A DNA stretch of 33,615 nt from URNF01 sp045594105. Lineage in GTDB: Bacteria; Bacillota; Clostridia; Oscillospirales; Acutalibacteraceae. This document shows positions 14,406 through 21,849 of this stretch, piece after piece; positions within the stretch are counted from its first letter, which is position 1; the number at the start of each line of letters is the position of its first letter. The notes below the pieces were generated by a model. It saw only the letters and a program-made list of their open reading frames with translations, was not told the origin of the DNA and searched no databases. The stretch spans positions 1-33,615 of the forward strand of contig JAZNXY010000037.1 in the NCBI GenBank assembly GCA_045594105.1, given 5' to 3'. The position numbers and the translations under genes are program-made.

Positions 14406-15308
14406 ATGGAAAAGCCGCTCATTATCTTTGATACCGATATGGACACCGATTGCGACGATGCAGGTGCCCTCGCCGTATTACTGAACGCACACAAGCGTGG
14501 TGACTGTACCCTGCTCGGCATCATAGGAGATGCACCCATAGCGGCGGTGGCTCCCTGCTGTGAAGTGCTGTGCAACGTATACGGGGTTGCCGTACCGATA
14601 GGTGCGGTATACGAAAAGCCCCTCTTAGACACGCTGCGGTTTGCCGATTACAAAGCTCATCGCGATACGATGGGCGACAAGCAGTATAATACTGTCGTTT
14701 CCGCACATCTGCACAAAACCGACACCGACTATCCTCGTGCTGTGTCGGTGTACCGCTCGTTGCTGAAAAATGCCCCCGATAACAGCGTGACGGTGGTTTG
14801 CGTCGGACTTCTCACCGCTTTTGCAAAAATGCTTTGCTCTGAAAACAACATAGAATTGGTACGCCAAAAGGTAAAACGGGTCATCACCATGGGCAACGCC
14901 ACATTCCCCGAACAGCGGCAATATAATTTCAACTATAAAATGGACCGCCAAGGCGCGCGCATATTTTTTGAAAGATGTCCTGCGCCTATATACGTGTGTC
15001 CGTTCGGCAGCGACATTATCACGGGGCACACCCTCTCTTCCCGTCTGCCTGCCGACCATCCGTTGCGACGTGCTTACGAAATATACAACGGTGAAAACCG
15101 TGGGCGGTCAAGCTGGGACCTTGTTTGCGTATGGCAGGCAGTATATCCCGACAGCCCGTTATTTACCGCACAAACCTACGGCTCGGTGCGGTACGATGCC
15201 ACACAGCACCGTACCTATTGGCTCGACGGTGTGCGTGCCGACTATCAGCTGTCCTCTGCCGTTTCTTGCGAAGAATGGGCGGCATTGTTGGAAAAGGAGC
15301 TATACTGA
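14406..15308 (+). CDS. Nucleoside hydrolase family protein
   Basis: 300 residues. The N-terminal calcium-binding motif of inosine-uridine nucleoside hydrolases is clear: LIIFDTDMDTDCDDAGALAVL (Asp9, Asp13 and Asp17/18 region), followed by LLGIIGDAP and VTVVCVGLLTAFAKML, the equivalent of the usual x-x-GPLTNLA strand, and VKRVITMGN. The late histidine/aspartate segment is represented by SSWDLVCVWQAVY. Such enzymes split the N-glycosidic bond of ribonucleosides for salvage. GLLT in place of GPLT and the divergent C-terminus suggest a non-canonical substrate. Its stop overlaps the next ATG (TGATG), so translation is coupled to the metallophosphoesterase gene. Confidence 0.83.
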   Translation: MEKPLIIFDTDMDTDCDDAGALAVLLNAHKRGDCTLLGIIGDAPIAAVAPCCEVLCNVYGVAVPIGAVYEKPLLDTLRFADYKAHRDTMGDKQYNTVVSAHLHKTDTDYPRAVSVYRSLLKNAPDNSVTVVCVGLLTAFAKMLCSENNIELVRQKVKRVITMGNATFPEQRQYNFNYKMDRQGARIFFERCPAPIYVCPFGSDIITGHTLSSRLPADHPLRRAYEIYNGENRGRSSWDLVCVWQAVYPDSPLFTAQTYGSVRYDATQHRTYWLDGVRADYQLSSAVSCEEWAALLEKELY

Positions 15309-16087
15309 TGAGAATCATTGTTTTTGCAGACCTGCATTATTTCGGCGACGATATCCAAACGGCTGTATTTAACACCAAAAAGAAGCTGGTGCAATATGCC
15401 GAGCCGTTACTGGAACGGCTGACAGCATTACTGCGGGCGGATGACATTTGTATCAATCTCGGGGACATCATTCAGGATACCAACGACAAGCAAAAGGACA
15501 TCGAAGGTCTGCGATATATGTTCGACCGCATCAAAAGAATGCCCTGCCCCTGCTATTCGGTGCTGGGTAACCACGATTTGAAAATGATGGACACAGTACA
15601 AGAGGTGGAGGCCATCGTCGGTCATCCGTCCACCTTTTCGTTAGATATTTGTGGATTTCACCTTGTCTTTTTGACCACCGAGCTTCGTCCCGAACCGGGA
15701 CTTGGCCGTGGCGGCATTTTCAAAACACAGTACGTGTCGGATGAAACGCTTTTATGGTTGGAAAATGACCTTGCCGCAAACACTTTGCCCACCTTGGTGT
15801 TCACCCACTTTGCTCTTGCAGAGGACAGTACCTTACAAGACGAGTGTATGTTTATGAAAAACCGCCAAGCCGTCAAGGAAATTCTCAAAAAGGATGCACA
15901 TCTCACAGCGGTATTTTCGGGACACCAGCACATCACAACAACACACATAGAAGACGGTATACCTTACTATGTTTTGGGATCTATGACCGCTTGTGGCAAT
16001 ACGGCAGGTGTGCCGACAGGGGTGTATTTCGAGCTGACGTTGGAAAACAGCACCCTTGCGGTTGCCGAAAAGCATATCGTATTATAA
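15308..16087 (+). CDS. Calcineurin-like metallophosphoesterase
   Basis: 259 residues with the full set of metallophosphoesterase metal ligands in order: ADLHYFGDD (D-x-H, Asp8/His10), NLGDIIQD (GD), LGNHDLK (GNHD), THFAL (single His), and SGHQHITT (GH-x-H) near residue 205. It is a cytosolic enzyme with no signal peptide. The family cleaves phosphoesters of many kinds; pairing with a nucleoside hydrolase hints at nucleotide or nucleoside-phosphate breakdown, but that is inference. The ATG at 15308 overlaps the upstream stop and gives the expected N-terminus MRIIVFADLH. It is the last gene of the operon and ends at a bidirectional terminator. Confidence 0.9.
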   Translation: MRIIVFADLHYFGDDIQTAVFNTKKKLVQYAEPLLERLTALLRADDICINLGDIIQDTNDKQKDIEGLRYMFDRIKRMPCPCYSVLGNHDLKMMDTVQEVEAIVGHPSTFSLDICGFHLVFLTTELRPEPGLGRGGIFKTQYVSDETLLWLENDLAANTLPTLVFTHFALAEDSTLQDECMFMKNRQAVKEILKKDAHLTAVFSGHQHITTTHIEDGIPYYVLGSMTACGNTAGVPTGVYFELTLENSTLAVAEKHIVL

Positions 16088-16119
16088 AAAGAAACCACCA
16101 TTACTGGTGGTTTCTTTTT
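16086..16119. terminator. Bidirectional terminator between the phosphoesterase gene and dnaJ
   Basis: A perfect 15-bp stem (16086-16100 with 16105-16119) around TTAC, core GAAACCACCA/TGGTGGTTTC, with A5 and T5 flanks. Confidence 0.93.
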
Positions 16120-17269
16120 ATTTGAAAGTTCTTTTTAGTTTTTCGAAGAAGGAGCGACGTTCCTGGTAGTTTTTATCGCTCGTTTTTTCGTCAAATGCAC
16201 GCAGCAGCTTCTTCTGCTCGTTGGTCAGATTTTTCGGGATTTCTACCGTTACACGGAACAGAATATCGCCACGGCCTCTGCCGTTAAGATACGGAATACC
16301 CTTACCCCGCAACGTAAGTATTTCACCCGGCTGGATACCGTCTTTAATATCCATTTCTTCCTTACCTTCTAATGTCGGCACCTCTACGGTTGCACCTAAG
16401 GTCGCCTGTGCGAAGGTCAGCGGCAGATCACACCACAGGTTAAAACCGTCACGTTCGAAAATCGGATGCGGACGCACCGATACACGCACGTACAAATCAC
16501 CTGCCGGACCACCGTTAGCACCTGCGTTACCTTTGCCGCGGATGTTGATGCTCTGTCCGTCATCAATGCCTGCAGGAATATTGATGCCAACCGACTGCCG
16601 TTTCCGTACCGCACCCGCACCGTTACAGGTAGGACACGGTGTATCGATAAACTTACCCTTGCCGCCACACTGCGAACAGGTGGTCTGGGTAGACATCACA
16701 CCAAACGGGGTGCGCTGCTGGCGGGTTTCCTGGCCTGTACCGTGACAGTGGGGGCACACACGTGGTGCGGTGCCTTTTTTTGCACCTGTACCGCTACAAT
16801 CGGCACACCGTTCCACAATCGGTACGTCTACCTTCTGTTTTGTACCCTTTGCCGCCTCTTCAAAAGAAATGAACACCGTTGCGGTCACATCACTGCCCTT
16901 GCGAGGTGCGTTAGGGTTGGCACGGCGGGAACCGCCGCCGCCAAAGAAGGAGGAGAAGATATCCCCGATATCAAAATCCATATCCGAGAAGCCACCGCCG
17001 CCATAGCCGCCGTAACCGCCGCCCGCACCGAAGTTCGGGTCAACGCCTGCGTGACCAAATTGGTCGTACCGTGCTTTTTTCTGCGGATCGGACAGTACGT
17101 CGTATGCCTCGTTCACCTCTTTGAACTTCTGCTCGGCCTCTTTGTCGCCGGGATGCAGGTCGGGGTGATATTGTTTTGCTTTTTGGCGGAACGCCTTTTT
17201 CAAATCGGCTTCGGAGGCGCTTTTATCCACCCCTAAAACCTCGTAATAATCACGTTTCGTTTCTGCCAT
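16118..17269 (-). CDS. dnaJ: Chaperone protein DnaJ
   Basis: 383 residues. Co-chaperone that brings substrates to DnaK and triggers its ATPase. J domain (about 6-70) with HPD at residues 35-37; a Gly/Phe-rich linker (about 75-120, GAGGGYGGYGGGGFSDMDFDIGDIF); a zinc-finger domain with four C-x-x-C-x-G-x-G modules (CADCSGTG, CPHCHGTG, CSQCGGKG, CPTCNGAG); and C-terminal substrate-binding domains (DLYVRVSVRPHPIFERDG, LRGKGIPYLNGRGRGDILFRV). I use ATG 17267-17269, with AGGTGAC seven bases upstream, rather than the GTG at 17278 that overlaps that site. Last gene of hrcA-grpE-dnaK-dnaJ; a 10-bp hairpin lies between it and dnaK. Confidence 0.97.
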   Translation of the reverse strand: MAETKRDYYEVLGVDKSASEADLKKAFRQKAKQYHPDLHPGDKEAEQKFKEVNEAYDVLSDPQKKARYDQFGHAGVDPNFGAGGGYGGYGGGGFSDMDFDIGDIFSSFFGGGGSRRANPNAPRKGSDVTATVFISFEEAAKGTKQKVDVPIVERCADCSGTGAKKGTAPRVCPHCHGTGQETRQQRTPFGVMSTQTTCSQCGGKGKFIDTPCPTCNGAGAVRKRQSVGINIPAGIDDGQSINIRGKGNAGANGGPAGDLYVRVSVRPHPIFERDGFNLWCDLPLTFAQATLGATVEVPTLEGKEEMDIKDGIQPGEILTLRGKGIPYLNGRGRGDILFRVTVEIPKNLTNEQKKLLRAFDEKTSDKNYQERRSFFEKLKRTFK

Positions 17270-17291
17270 ACTTGTCACCTAAACGCACAAT

Positions 17292-17315
17292 ACACTGCGG
17301 CACAAGCCGCAGTGT
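17292..17315 (-). promoter_or_regulatory. Hairpin between dnaK and dnaJ
   Basis: ACACTGCGGC (17292-17301) pairs perfectly with GCCGCAGTGT (17306-17315) around ACAA, and the stem can be lengthened by CACAA/TTGTG with one bulge. In the operon's direction no T-tract follows, so it is more likely a processing or stability element than a terminator. In the plus direction a T-rich stretch follows it. Confidence 0.6.
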
Positions 17316-17348
17316 TTGTGTTTTTGCTAAGATAGATTTGCTTTGGTT

Positions 17349-17447
17349 TTACTGTACATTGCCGTCGTAGAAGCCGTCATCGCCGGGGGCTGCACCGCCT
17401 GCCGCACCGTTGGGGTCACCGTTAGGGTCGCCGTTGGGGTTGGCCTG
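17349..17447 (-). other. In-frame DnaK C-terminal tail downstream of an amber codon
   Basis: Directly after TAG (17448-17450) the dnaK frame continues for 32 codons to TAA (17349-17351). It reads QANPNGDPNGDPNG, then a Gly/Ala run, then PGDDGFYDGNVQ. This is the composition of a Clostridia DnaK disordered tail, and the three N-G-D-P-type repeats differ mainly at third codon positions. With it the protein would be 607 residues, the usual length. Confidence 0.85.
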
Positions 17448-19172
17448 CTAATACAACTTCTCGCTCAGCTTATAGAATGCCTGGGTAAGCTCTTCCTGTT
17501 TGGCTTTGATAGCATCGGTGTCGGTGCCCTTGAGTGCCTCTTTCAGTGCTTCCAGCTTCGCATTCACATCCGCTTTATCCTCGTCGGTCAGCTTATCGCC
17601 TGCTTCTTCGAGGGTCTTTTCGGTCTGGTATACCATCTGGTCTGCGTTGTTGCGGATTTCCACCTGTTCACGACGGGCTTTATCCTCTGCCGCATACTGT
17701 TCTGCTTCCTTCACCGCTTTTTCCACGTCTTCTTTAGACATATTGGTGTTGGAGGTGATGGTGATGTGCTGCTCCGCACCGGTGCCAAGGTCTTTCGCAC
17801 TGACGTTTACGATGCCGTTTGCGTCAATATCGAAGGTAACCTCAATCTGCGGCACGCCACGACGTGCAGGAGCGATACCGTCCAGCTTGAACATACCCAG
17901 CGTCTTGTTGTCCTTTGCGAATTCACGCTCACCCTGCAGCACGTGGATATCTACCGAGGGCTGATTGTCCACAGCGGTGGAGAAAATCTGGCTCTTTTTT
18001 GTAGGAATGGTGGTGTTGCGTTCGATAACACGGGTCATCACGCCGCCCAGGGTTTCCACACCGAGAGACAGGGGGGTAACGTCAAGCAGAAGCAAACCTT
18101 CCACCTCGCCGCCGAGAACACCTGCCTGCAGTGCAGCACCCATGGCCACACATTCGTCGGGGTTGATGCCCTTGAAGGGCTCTTTGCCCATGTGCTTTTG
18201 TACCGCTTCCTGTACAGCAGGAATACGGGTAGAGCCACCAACGAGAAGTACCTTGTCGATTTCGGAAGCGGAGAGACCGCTGTCGGACAATGCCTGACGC
18301 ACGGGACCCATGGTCGCTTCTACCAAATCAGCGGTGAGTTCATTGAACTTCGCACGGGAAAGGGTCATATCCAAGTGCTTCGGACCGGTTGCGTCCGCAG
18401 TGATGAAGGGCAGGTTGATGTTGCTGCTCATACCGCCGGACAGTTCGATTTTCGCTTTTTCGGCAGCTTCACGCAAACGCTGTACCGCCATTTTATCGGC
18501 AGACAGGTCAATGCCGGTTTCCGCTTTGAAGCCGGTAATCAGCCAGTCAACAATTTTCTGGTCAAAGTCGTCGCCGCCGAGACGGTTATTACCTGCGGTT
18601 GCGAGAACCTCCTGCACACCGTCTCCCATTTCGATGATGGATACGTCGAAGGTACCGCCGCCAAGGTCATACACCATAATCTTCTGGTCGGTTTCTTTGT
18701 CGATACCGTAAGCCAGTGCCGCCGCAGTGGGCTCGTTGATGATACGTTTGACCTCCATACCCGCAATTTTACCTGCGTCTTTGGTCGCCTGACGCTGTGC
18801 GTCGCTGAAATATGCAGGCACGGTGATAACCGCTTCAGTTACCTTATCGCCAAGATATGCCTCCGCATCCTGCTTCAGCTTTGCAAGGATCATAGCGGAG
18901 ATTTCCTGCGGCGTATACTCCTTGCCGTCTACCGAAACCTTCTTTGCGGTACCCATATCTCTCTTAATGGAAGAAATGGTACCGGTCGGGTTGGAAACCG
19001 CCTGCTGTTTTGCCACACGGCCGACAATACGTTCGCCGTCCTTCTTGAATGCTACCACGGAAGGGGTGGTGCGTGCGCCTTCAGCGTTGGGGATAACCAC
19101 CGCTTCGCCGCCTTCGATAACCGCTACGCAAGAGTTGGTAGTACCAAGGTCAATACCGATAATTTTTGCCAT
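17448..19172 (-). CDS. dnaK: Chaperone protein DnaK (Hsp70), ended early by an in-frame TAG
   Basis: 574 residues to the TAG. Nucleotide-binding domain with IGIDLGTTNS (5-14), VYDLGGGTFDVSI and VGGSTRIPAVQ; the interdomain linker LLLLDVTPLSLG; the beta substrate-binding domain (NTTIPTKKSQIFSTA); and a helical lid to KLSEKLY. It lacks the NBD insert of proteobacterial DnaK, as Gram-positive homologues do. The normal disordered tail is present in frame after the TAG (17448-17450), where relatives carry Gln or Glu; CAG to TAG is one transition. Other genes here (2548, 5107) use TAG as a normal stop, so whole-genome recoding is unlikely. The folded domains appear complete, so the short form may work. 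GGAGGT lies 8 bases before ATG. Confidence 0.96.
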   Translation of the reverse strand: MAKIIGIDLGTTNSCVAVIEGGEAVVIPNAEGARTTPSVVAFKKDGERIVGRVAKQQAVSNPTGTISSIKRDMGTAKKVSVDGKEYTPQEISAMILAKLKQDAEAYLGDKVTEAVITVPAYFSDAQRQATKDAGKIAGMEVKRIINEPTAAALAYGIDKETDQKIMVYDLGGGTFDVSIIEMGDGVQEVLATAGNNRLGGDDFDQKIVDWLITGFKAETGIDLSADKMAVQRLREAAEKAKIELSGGMSSNINLPFITADATGPKHLDMTLSRAKFNELTADLVEATMGPVRQALSDSGLSASEIDKVLLVGGSTRIPAVQEAVQKHMGKEPFKGINPDECVAMGAALQAGVLGGEVEGLLLLDVTPLSLGVETLGGVMTRVIERNTTIPTKKSQIFSTAVDNQPSVDIHVLQGEREFAKDNKTLGMFKLDGIAPARRGVPQIEVTFDIDANGIVNVSAKDLGTGAEQHITITSNTNMSKEDVEKAVKEAEQYAAEDKARREQVEIRNNADQMVYQTEKTLEEAGDKLTDEDKADVNAKLEALKEALKGTDTDAIKAKQEELTQAFYKLSEKLY

Positions 19173-19232
19173 AATTCATTACCTCCAAATGTTGTAAAAA
19201 AGAATTTTTGAAAATATAGTTGAAAATAGGAT

Positions 19233-19311
19233 TTTTTGCTTGTAACAAGGCATTCGAACGGCAGCGTACTTTGTGTACGCCGCGTGAGAATAACGCAGTT
19301 ACAAGTAAAAA
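19233..19311 (-). repeat. 79-base imperfect palindrome between grpE and dnaK
   Basis: The two halves pair imperfectly. The outer 14 bases (TTTTTGCTTGTAAC at 19233-19246 with the complement ending at 19311) match with one mismatch. The centre GCGTAC (19264-19269)/GTACGC (19275-19280) closes a 5-base loop, and the middle parts match loosely. It could be a transcript-processing or stability hairpin that sets the DnaK:GrpE ratio, or a small repeat element. No T-tract suits termination. Confidence 0.6.
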
Positions 19312-19317
19312 GAGTTT

Positions 19318-19851
19318 TTAATTGGCTACTTTAACCATTGCGGGTCGCAATACCCTGTCGCCTAACCTATAACCCTTCTGGAACACCTGCGTTACGGTAT
19401 CCTCCTCCACGCCTTCTGCGTCTTCACGCATCACTGCATTGTGGAAGTTGGGGTTAAACGGCTCGCCTTGCGGATTGATTTCCTCAAGGCCCATTTTTGC
19501 GAGTGCTTCTTTGAACTGACGCATCACAAGGTCAACGCCTGTTTTGTAATCGTCACCTGCGGGGGCATCCACCGCTCGCTCCATATTGTCCAGCGAGGTG
19601 AGCAATGCGGTTAAGATTTCCGCTTTGGTAAACGCACCGATTTGTTCCTTCTCCTGCTCGGTGCGGCGCTTGTAGTTCGCATATTCCGCTAATATCCGCT
19701 GATACTGCTCCTTGCTGTCCGCCAACTCCTTTTCGAGTTTCTCTTTTTCTGCAGCAAAAGCCATTTCGGCGGCTTTATCCTTTTTCGAGGATTTTTTCGG
19801 TGCGGAGTTTTCGGTTTCTTCCGCCGCTGTCTTCTTTTCTTCTTCCGCCAC
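19318..19851 (-). CDS. grpE: Nucleotide exchange factor GrpE
   Basis: 177 residues. GrpE releases ADP from DnaK. A charged N-terminal tail (EEEKKTAAEETENSAPKK), then a long dimerising coiled coil (about 25-85, AAEKEKLEKELADSKEQYQRILAEYANYKRRTEQEKEQ), a helical bundle (ALLTSLDNMERAV, FKEALAKMGLEEINPQGEPFNPNFHNAVM) and the beta-wing (VTQVFQKGYRLGDRVLRPAMVKVAN) make the call certain. The start is uncertain by three codons: the ATG at 19860 directly abuts AAGGAG, whereas GTG at 19851 has nine bases of spacing and falls just after the hrcA stop. I chose the GTG. Confidence 0.96.
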   Translation of the reverse strand: MAEEEKKTAAEETENSAPKKSSKKDKAAEMAFAAEKEKLEKELADSKEQYQRILAEYANYKRRTEQEKEQIGAFTKAEILTALLTSLDNMERAVDAPAGDDYKTGVDLVMRQFKEALAKMGLEEINPQGEPFNPNFHNAVMREDAEGVEEDTVTQVFQKGYRLGDRVLRPAMVKVAN

Positions 19852-19852
19852 C

Positions 19853-20899
19853 TTAATCATCTCCTTCGTCGTCTAACATATCACTGAGTATTCTGCCCAC
19901 AGCTTTGGCAAAATACTCCACCTTCGGAATAGCAGATGCATAATCCATACGCATCGGACCGATCAGACCGATAGTGCCACGCTGTTTTCCGCCTGCGGAA
20001 TACCCTGTGGTAATAATACTGGATTCGTTCAGCTCCCCGTGGGTGCTCTCGCTGCCAAGCAGAATACGCAACCCTTCGGTATCTCCTGCCGCTTGCAGCA
20101 TATCCGCCACCTGTTCACGTTGCGCTAAGAAGGTGAGCAGAGATTTCGCACGGTCGGGTGCGTAATCGGGATGCTGCAACAGATTTAACTGTCCTGTCAG
20201 CAAAACCTCCGAATCGGCGGATTCCTGTACCAATCCATAGAATGCCACCAACACGGGAGAATATCTCTCAGCGGCAACACCCATGGCGGCCAACACTTCC
20301 TGAATATCCGCAAGACAGATTTGTGCCAACGGTATGTTCAGAAAACGCATCCGCAAAAGCTCTGCCACTCTATCCAATTCCTCCAACCGCACTTCCTCTT
20401 CAAAACGGCAGGTACGGTTTCTCAGCACGCCTGAATCGGTAACCAACAGCATCGCCGCCTTACGAGGAGACAGCGGCATCAGCTCAATACGCCGTATCGC
20501 CGAACCTTTCTGGTCCGGGGTGGTGGTCACTGCGGCATAGCCGGTGGAGGTGGCGAGAATCCGGGATGCTTCTTCTATCAGCTTTTCGGGATTGTCGGAC
20601 AGCACACGCAGCGACGTATCGATTCTTTCCATATCCTCGTCGCTCAATGCGTCGTGCCGCATCAGGTTATCGATATAAAACCGAAACGCAGGTGCGGTCG
20701 GGATTCTGCCCGCCGACGTATGCGGCTGTTCAAGATACCCTGCCGCCGCCAACTCCGCCATCTCATTGCGGATGGTTGCGGAGGAAACGGCATTACCGAG
20801 CTTTTCCGCCAAAAACTTTGATCCCACGGGCTCGCCCGTTGCAATATACGCCTCGACGATAATCGCCAGGATCTTTTTTCTGCGGTCATTCCACTGCAA
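19853..20899 (-). CDS. hrcA: Heat-inducible transcription repressor HrcA
   Basis: 348 residues. HrcA binds CIRCE operators and represses class I heat-shock genes; it depends on GroEL for activity. N-terminal winged helix: RRKKILAIIVEAYIATGEPVGSKFLAEKLG, then VSSATIRNEMAELAAAGYLEQPHTSAGRIPTAPAFRFYIDNL. The C-terminal dimerisation domain ends with GTIGLIGPMRMDYASAIPKVEYFAKAVGRILSDML, the usual family ending. The start is TTG at 20897-20899 with AGGTGA seven bases upstream; no ATG is placed better. First gene of hrcA-grpE-dnaK-dnaJ. A perfect CIRCE lies between the promoter and this start, so the gene represses itself. Confidence 0.97.
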   Translation of the reverse strand: MQWNDRRKKILAIIVEAYIATGEPVGSKFLAEKLGNAVSSATIRNEMAELAAAGYLEQPHTSAGRIPTAPAFRFYIDNLMRHDALSDEDMERIDTSLRVLSDNPEKLIEEASRILATSTGYAAVTTTPDQKGSAIRRIELMPLSPRKAAMLLVTDSGVLRNRTCRFEEEVRLEELDRVAELLRMRFLNIPLAQICLADIQEVLAAMGVAAERYSPVLVAFYGLVQESADSEVLLTGQLNLLQHPDYAPDRAKSLLTFLAQREQVADMLQAAGDTEGLRILLGSESTHGELNESSIITTGYSAGGKQRGTIGLIGPMRMDYASAIPKVEYFAKAVGRILSDMLDDEGDD

Positions 20900-20930
20900 A
20901 GCCGTTCACCTCTTTCTCTTTTTTGAGAAA

Positions 20931-20957
20931 TTAGCACTCAAGGTGTTAGAGTGCTAA
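20931..20957. promoter_or_regulatory. CIRCE operator of the dnaK operon
   Basis: TTAGCACTC (20931-20939), nine bases, GAGTGCTAA (20949-20957): a perfect match to the HrcA-binding consensus. It lies just downstream of the promoter -10, in the 5' untranslated region of hrcA. Confidence 0.97.
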
Positions 20958-20967
20958 CCGTGCTATT

Positions 20968-20996
20968 ATATTACCCCGCTTTTCCTGTTATGTCAA
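20968..20996 (-). promoter_or_regulatory. Promoter of the hrcA-grpE-dnaK-dnaJ operon
   Basis: Read on minus: TTGACA (20991-20996), 17 bases, TAATAT (20968-20973), followed by the CIRCE operator, so repression would block the transcription start. Confidence 0.88.
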
Positions 20997-21089
20997 TAGC
21001 AATTTATGAATTCTTTGTAAATTGCAAAAATATTTTTGTGATAGGACGTGCGGCATTTGTAATATAAAGGAAAAGAAAGGGGTTTTACT

Positions 21090-21782
21090 ATGTTTTCCTT
21101 ACTTTTAGAGGTTTTATCGGGCATGTTTTATATGGTGCTGCACGTGGTAACAAACGGCAGTTTTCCGAAACCGTTATCCGCCGAGCAGGAAAGAATGTAT
21201 TTTGAGGCATTTCGCAACAACGGAGATATTGCCGCACGCAATGCACTCATCGAGCACAATCTGCGGCTGGTGGCACACATTATAAAGAAGTATTATGCCA
21301 ATGCCAAGGACCAGGACGATTTGATTTCTATCGGCACCTTGGGGCTTATTAAAGCGGTCAACACGTTTGATCACAACAAAAGCCGTCGGTTAGCACCGTA
21401 CGCATCACGTTGTATAGAAAATGAAATACTGATGCATTTTCGGGCAAACAGAAAGTTTTCACAGGACATTTCCCTCTCCGAGCCCATTGACACCGACAAG
21501 GAGGGACAGCCACTGACCTTAATAGACGTGTTGGCGGACAGCGATGACCTTGCGGAAAGGGTGGCAATCAAGGTAGGCACGGCACAGCTTTCAACCTTTT
21601 TACAGGACGACACCTTAACCCCGCGGGAAAAAGAAATCATCTGCCTGCGGTACGGTGTCGGCACGGCACCGTTGCCACAGCGTGAGGTCGCCAAAAAATT
21701 ACACATCTCCCGCTCGTATGTGTCCCGCATCGAAACAAAAGCACTGAAAAAGCTGCGTGCACGGTTCGAGGGAAAACCGTAA
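21090..21782 (+). CDS. sigK: Sporulation sigma factor, SigK-like
   Basis: 230 residues. The hydrophobic N-terminus (MFSLLLEVLSGMFYMVLHVVT) followed by NGSFPKPLSAEQE is the pattern of pro-sigma-K, whose pro-sequence holds it at the membrane until cleaved. Region 2 (ARNALIEHNLRLVAHIIKKYY, then DDLISIGTLGLIKAVNTFD and RLAPYASRCIENEILMHFR) binds the core enzyme and the -10 box. Region 4 (LTPREKEIICLRYG, then QREVAKKLHISRSYVSRIETKALKKLR) is a helix-turn-helix for the -35 box. In spore-formers sigma-K drives late mother-cell genes. The gene is uninterrupted, with no skin-type insertion. AAAGAAAGGGG precedes the ATG. I could not identify its promoter with confidence. It implies a sporulating lineage. 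Confidence 0.88.
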   Translation: MFSLLLEVLSGMFYMVLHVVTNGSFPKPLSAEQERMYFEAFRNNGDIAARNALIEHNLRLVAHIIKKYYANAKDQDDLISIGTLGLIKAVNTFDHNKSRRLAPYASRCIENEILMHFRANRKFSQDISLSEPIDTDKEGQPLTLIDVLADSDDLAERVAIKVGTAQLSTFLQDDTLTPREKEIICLRYGVGTAPLPQREVAKKLHISRSYVSRIETKALKKLRARFEGKP

Positions 21783-21789
21783 CTTTTGC

Positions 21790-21818
21790 TTGCTTTCTCA
21801 AATAAAGACGTGTATATT
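21790..21818 (+). promoter_or_regulatory. Promoter for the FAD-dependent oxidoreductase gene
   Basis: TTGCTT (21790-21795), 17 bases, TATATT (21813-21818), starting just after the sigK stop. Confidence 0.5.
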
Positions 21819-21849
21819 GGAAGCAGACGGCAAAAGAGAAGTAGTGCGT

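Noticed and set aside
17448..17450. Genome-wide reassignment of TAG to an amino acid
   Set aside because: The GHL10 lipoprotein gene (2548-2550) and the DUF4363 gene (5107-5109) end at TAG at the expected family length, with no conserved extension.
17343..19211. A 622-codon open frame on plus across dnaK
   Set aside because: It lies antisense to an unmistakable DnaK, in the frame that codon bias leaves open. Its product has no recognisable domain, and it begins inside the antisense of the dnaK tail.
21001..21089. A sigma-E or sigma-K promoter before sigK
   Set aside because: I tested ATA/CATA-type and AC/CATA-type boxes by eye and found no pair with acceptable spacing.
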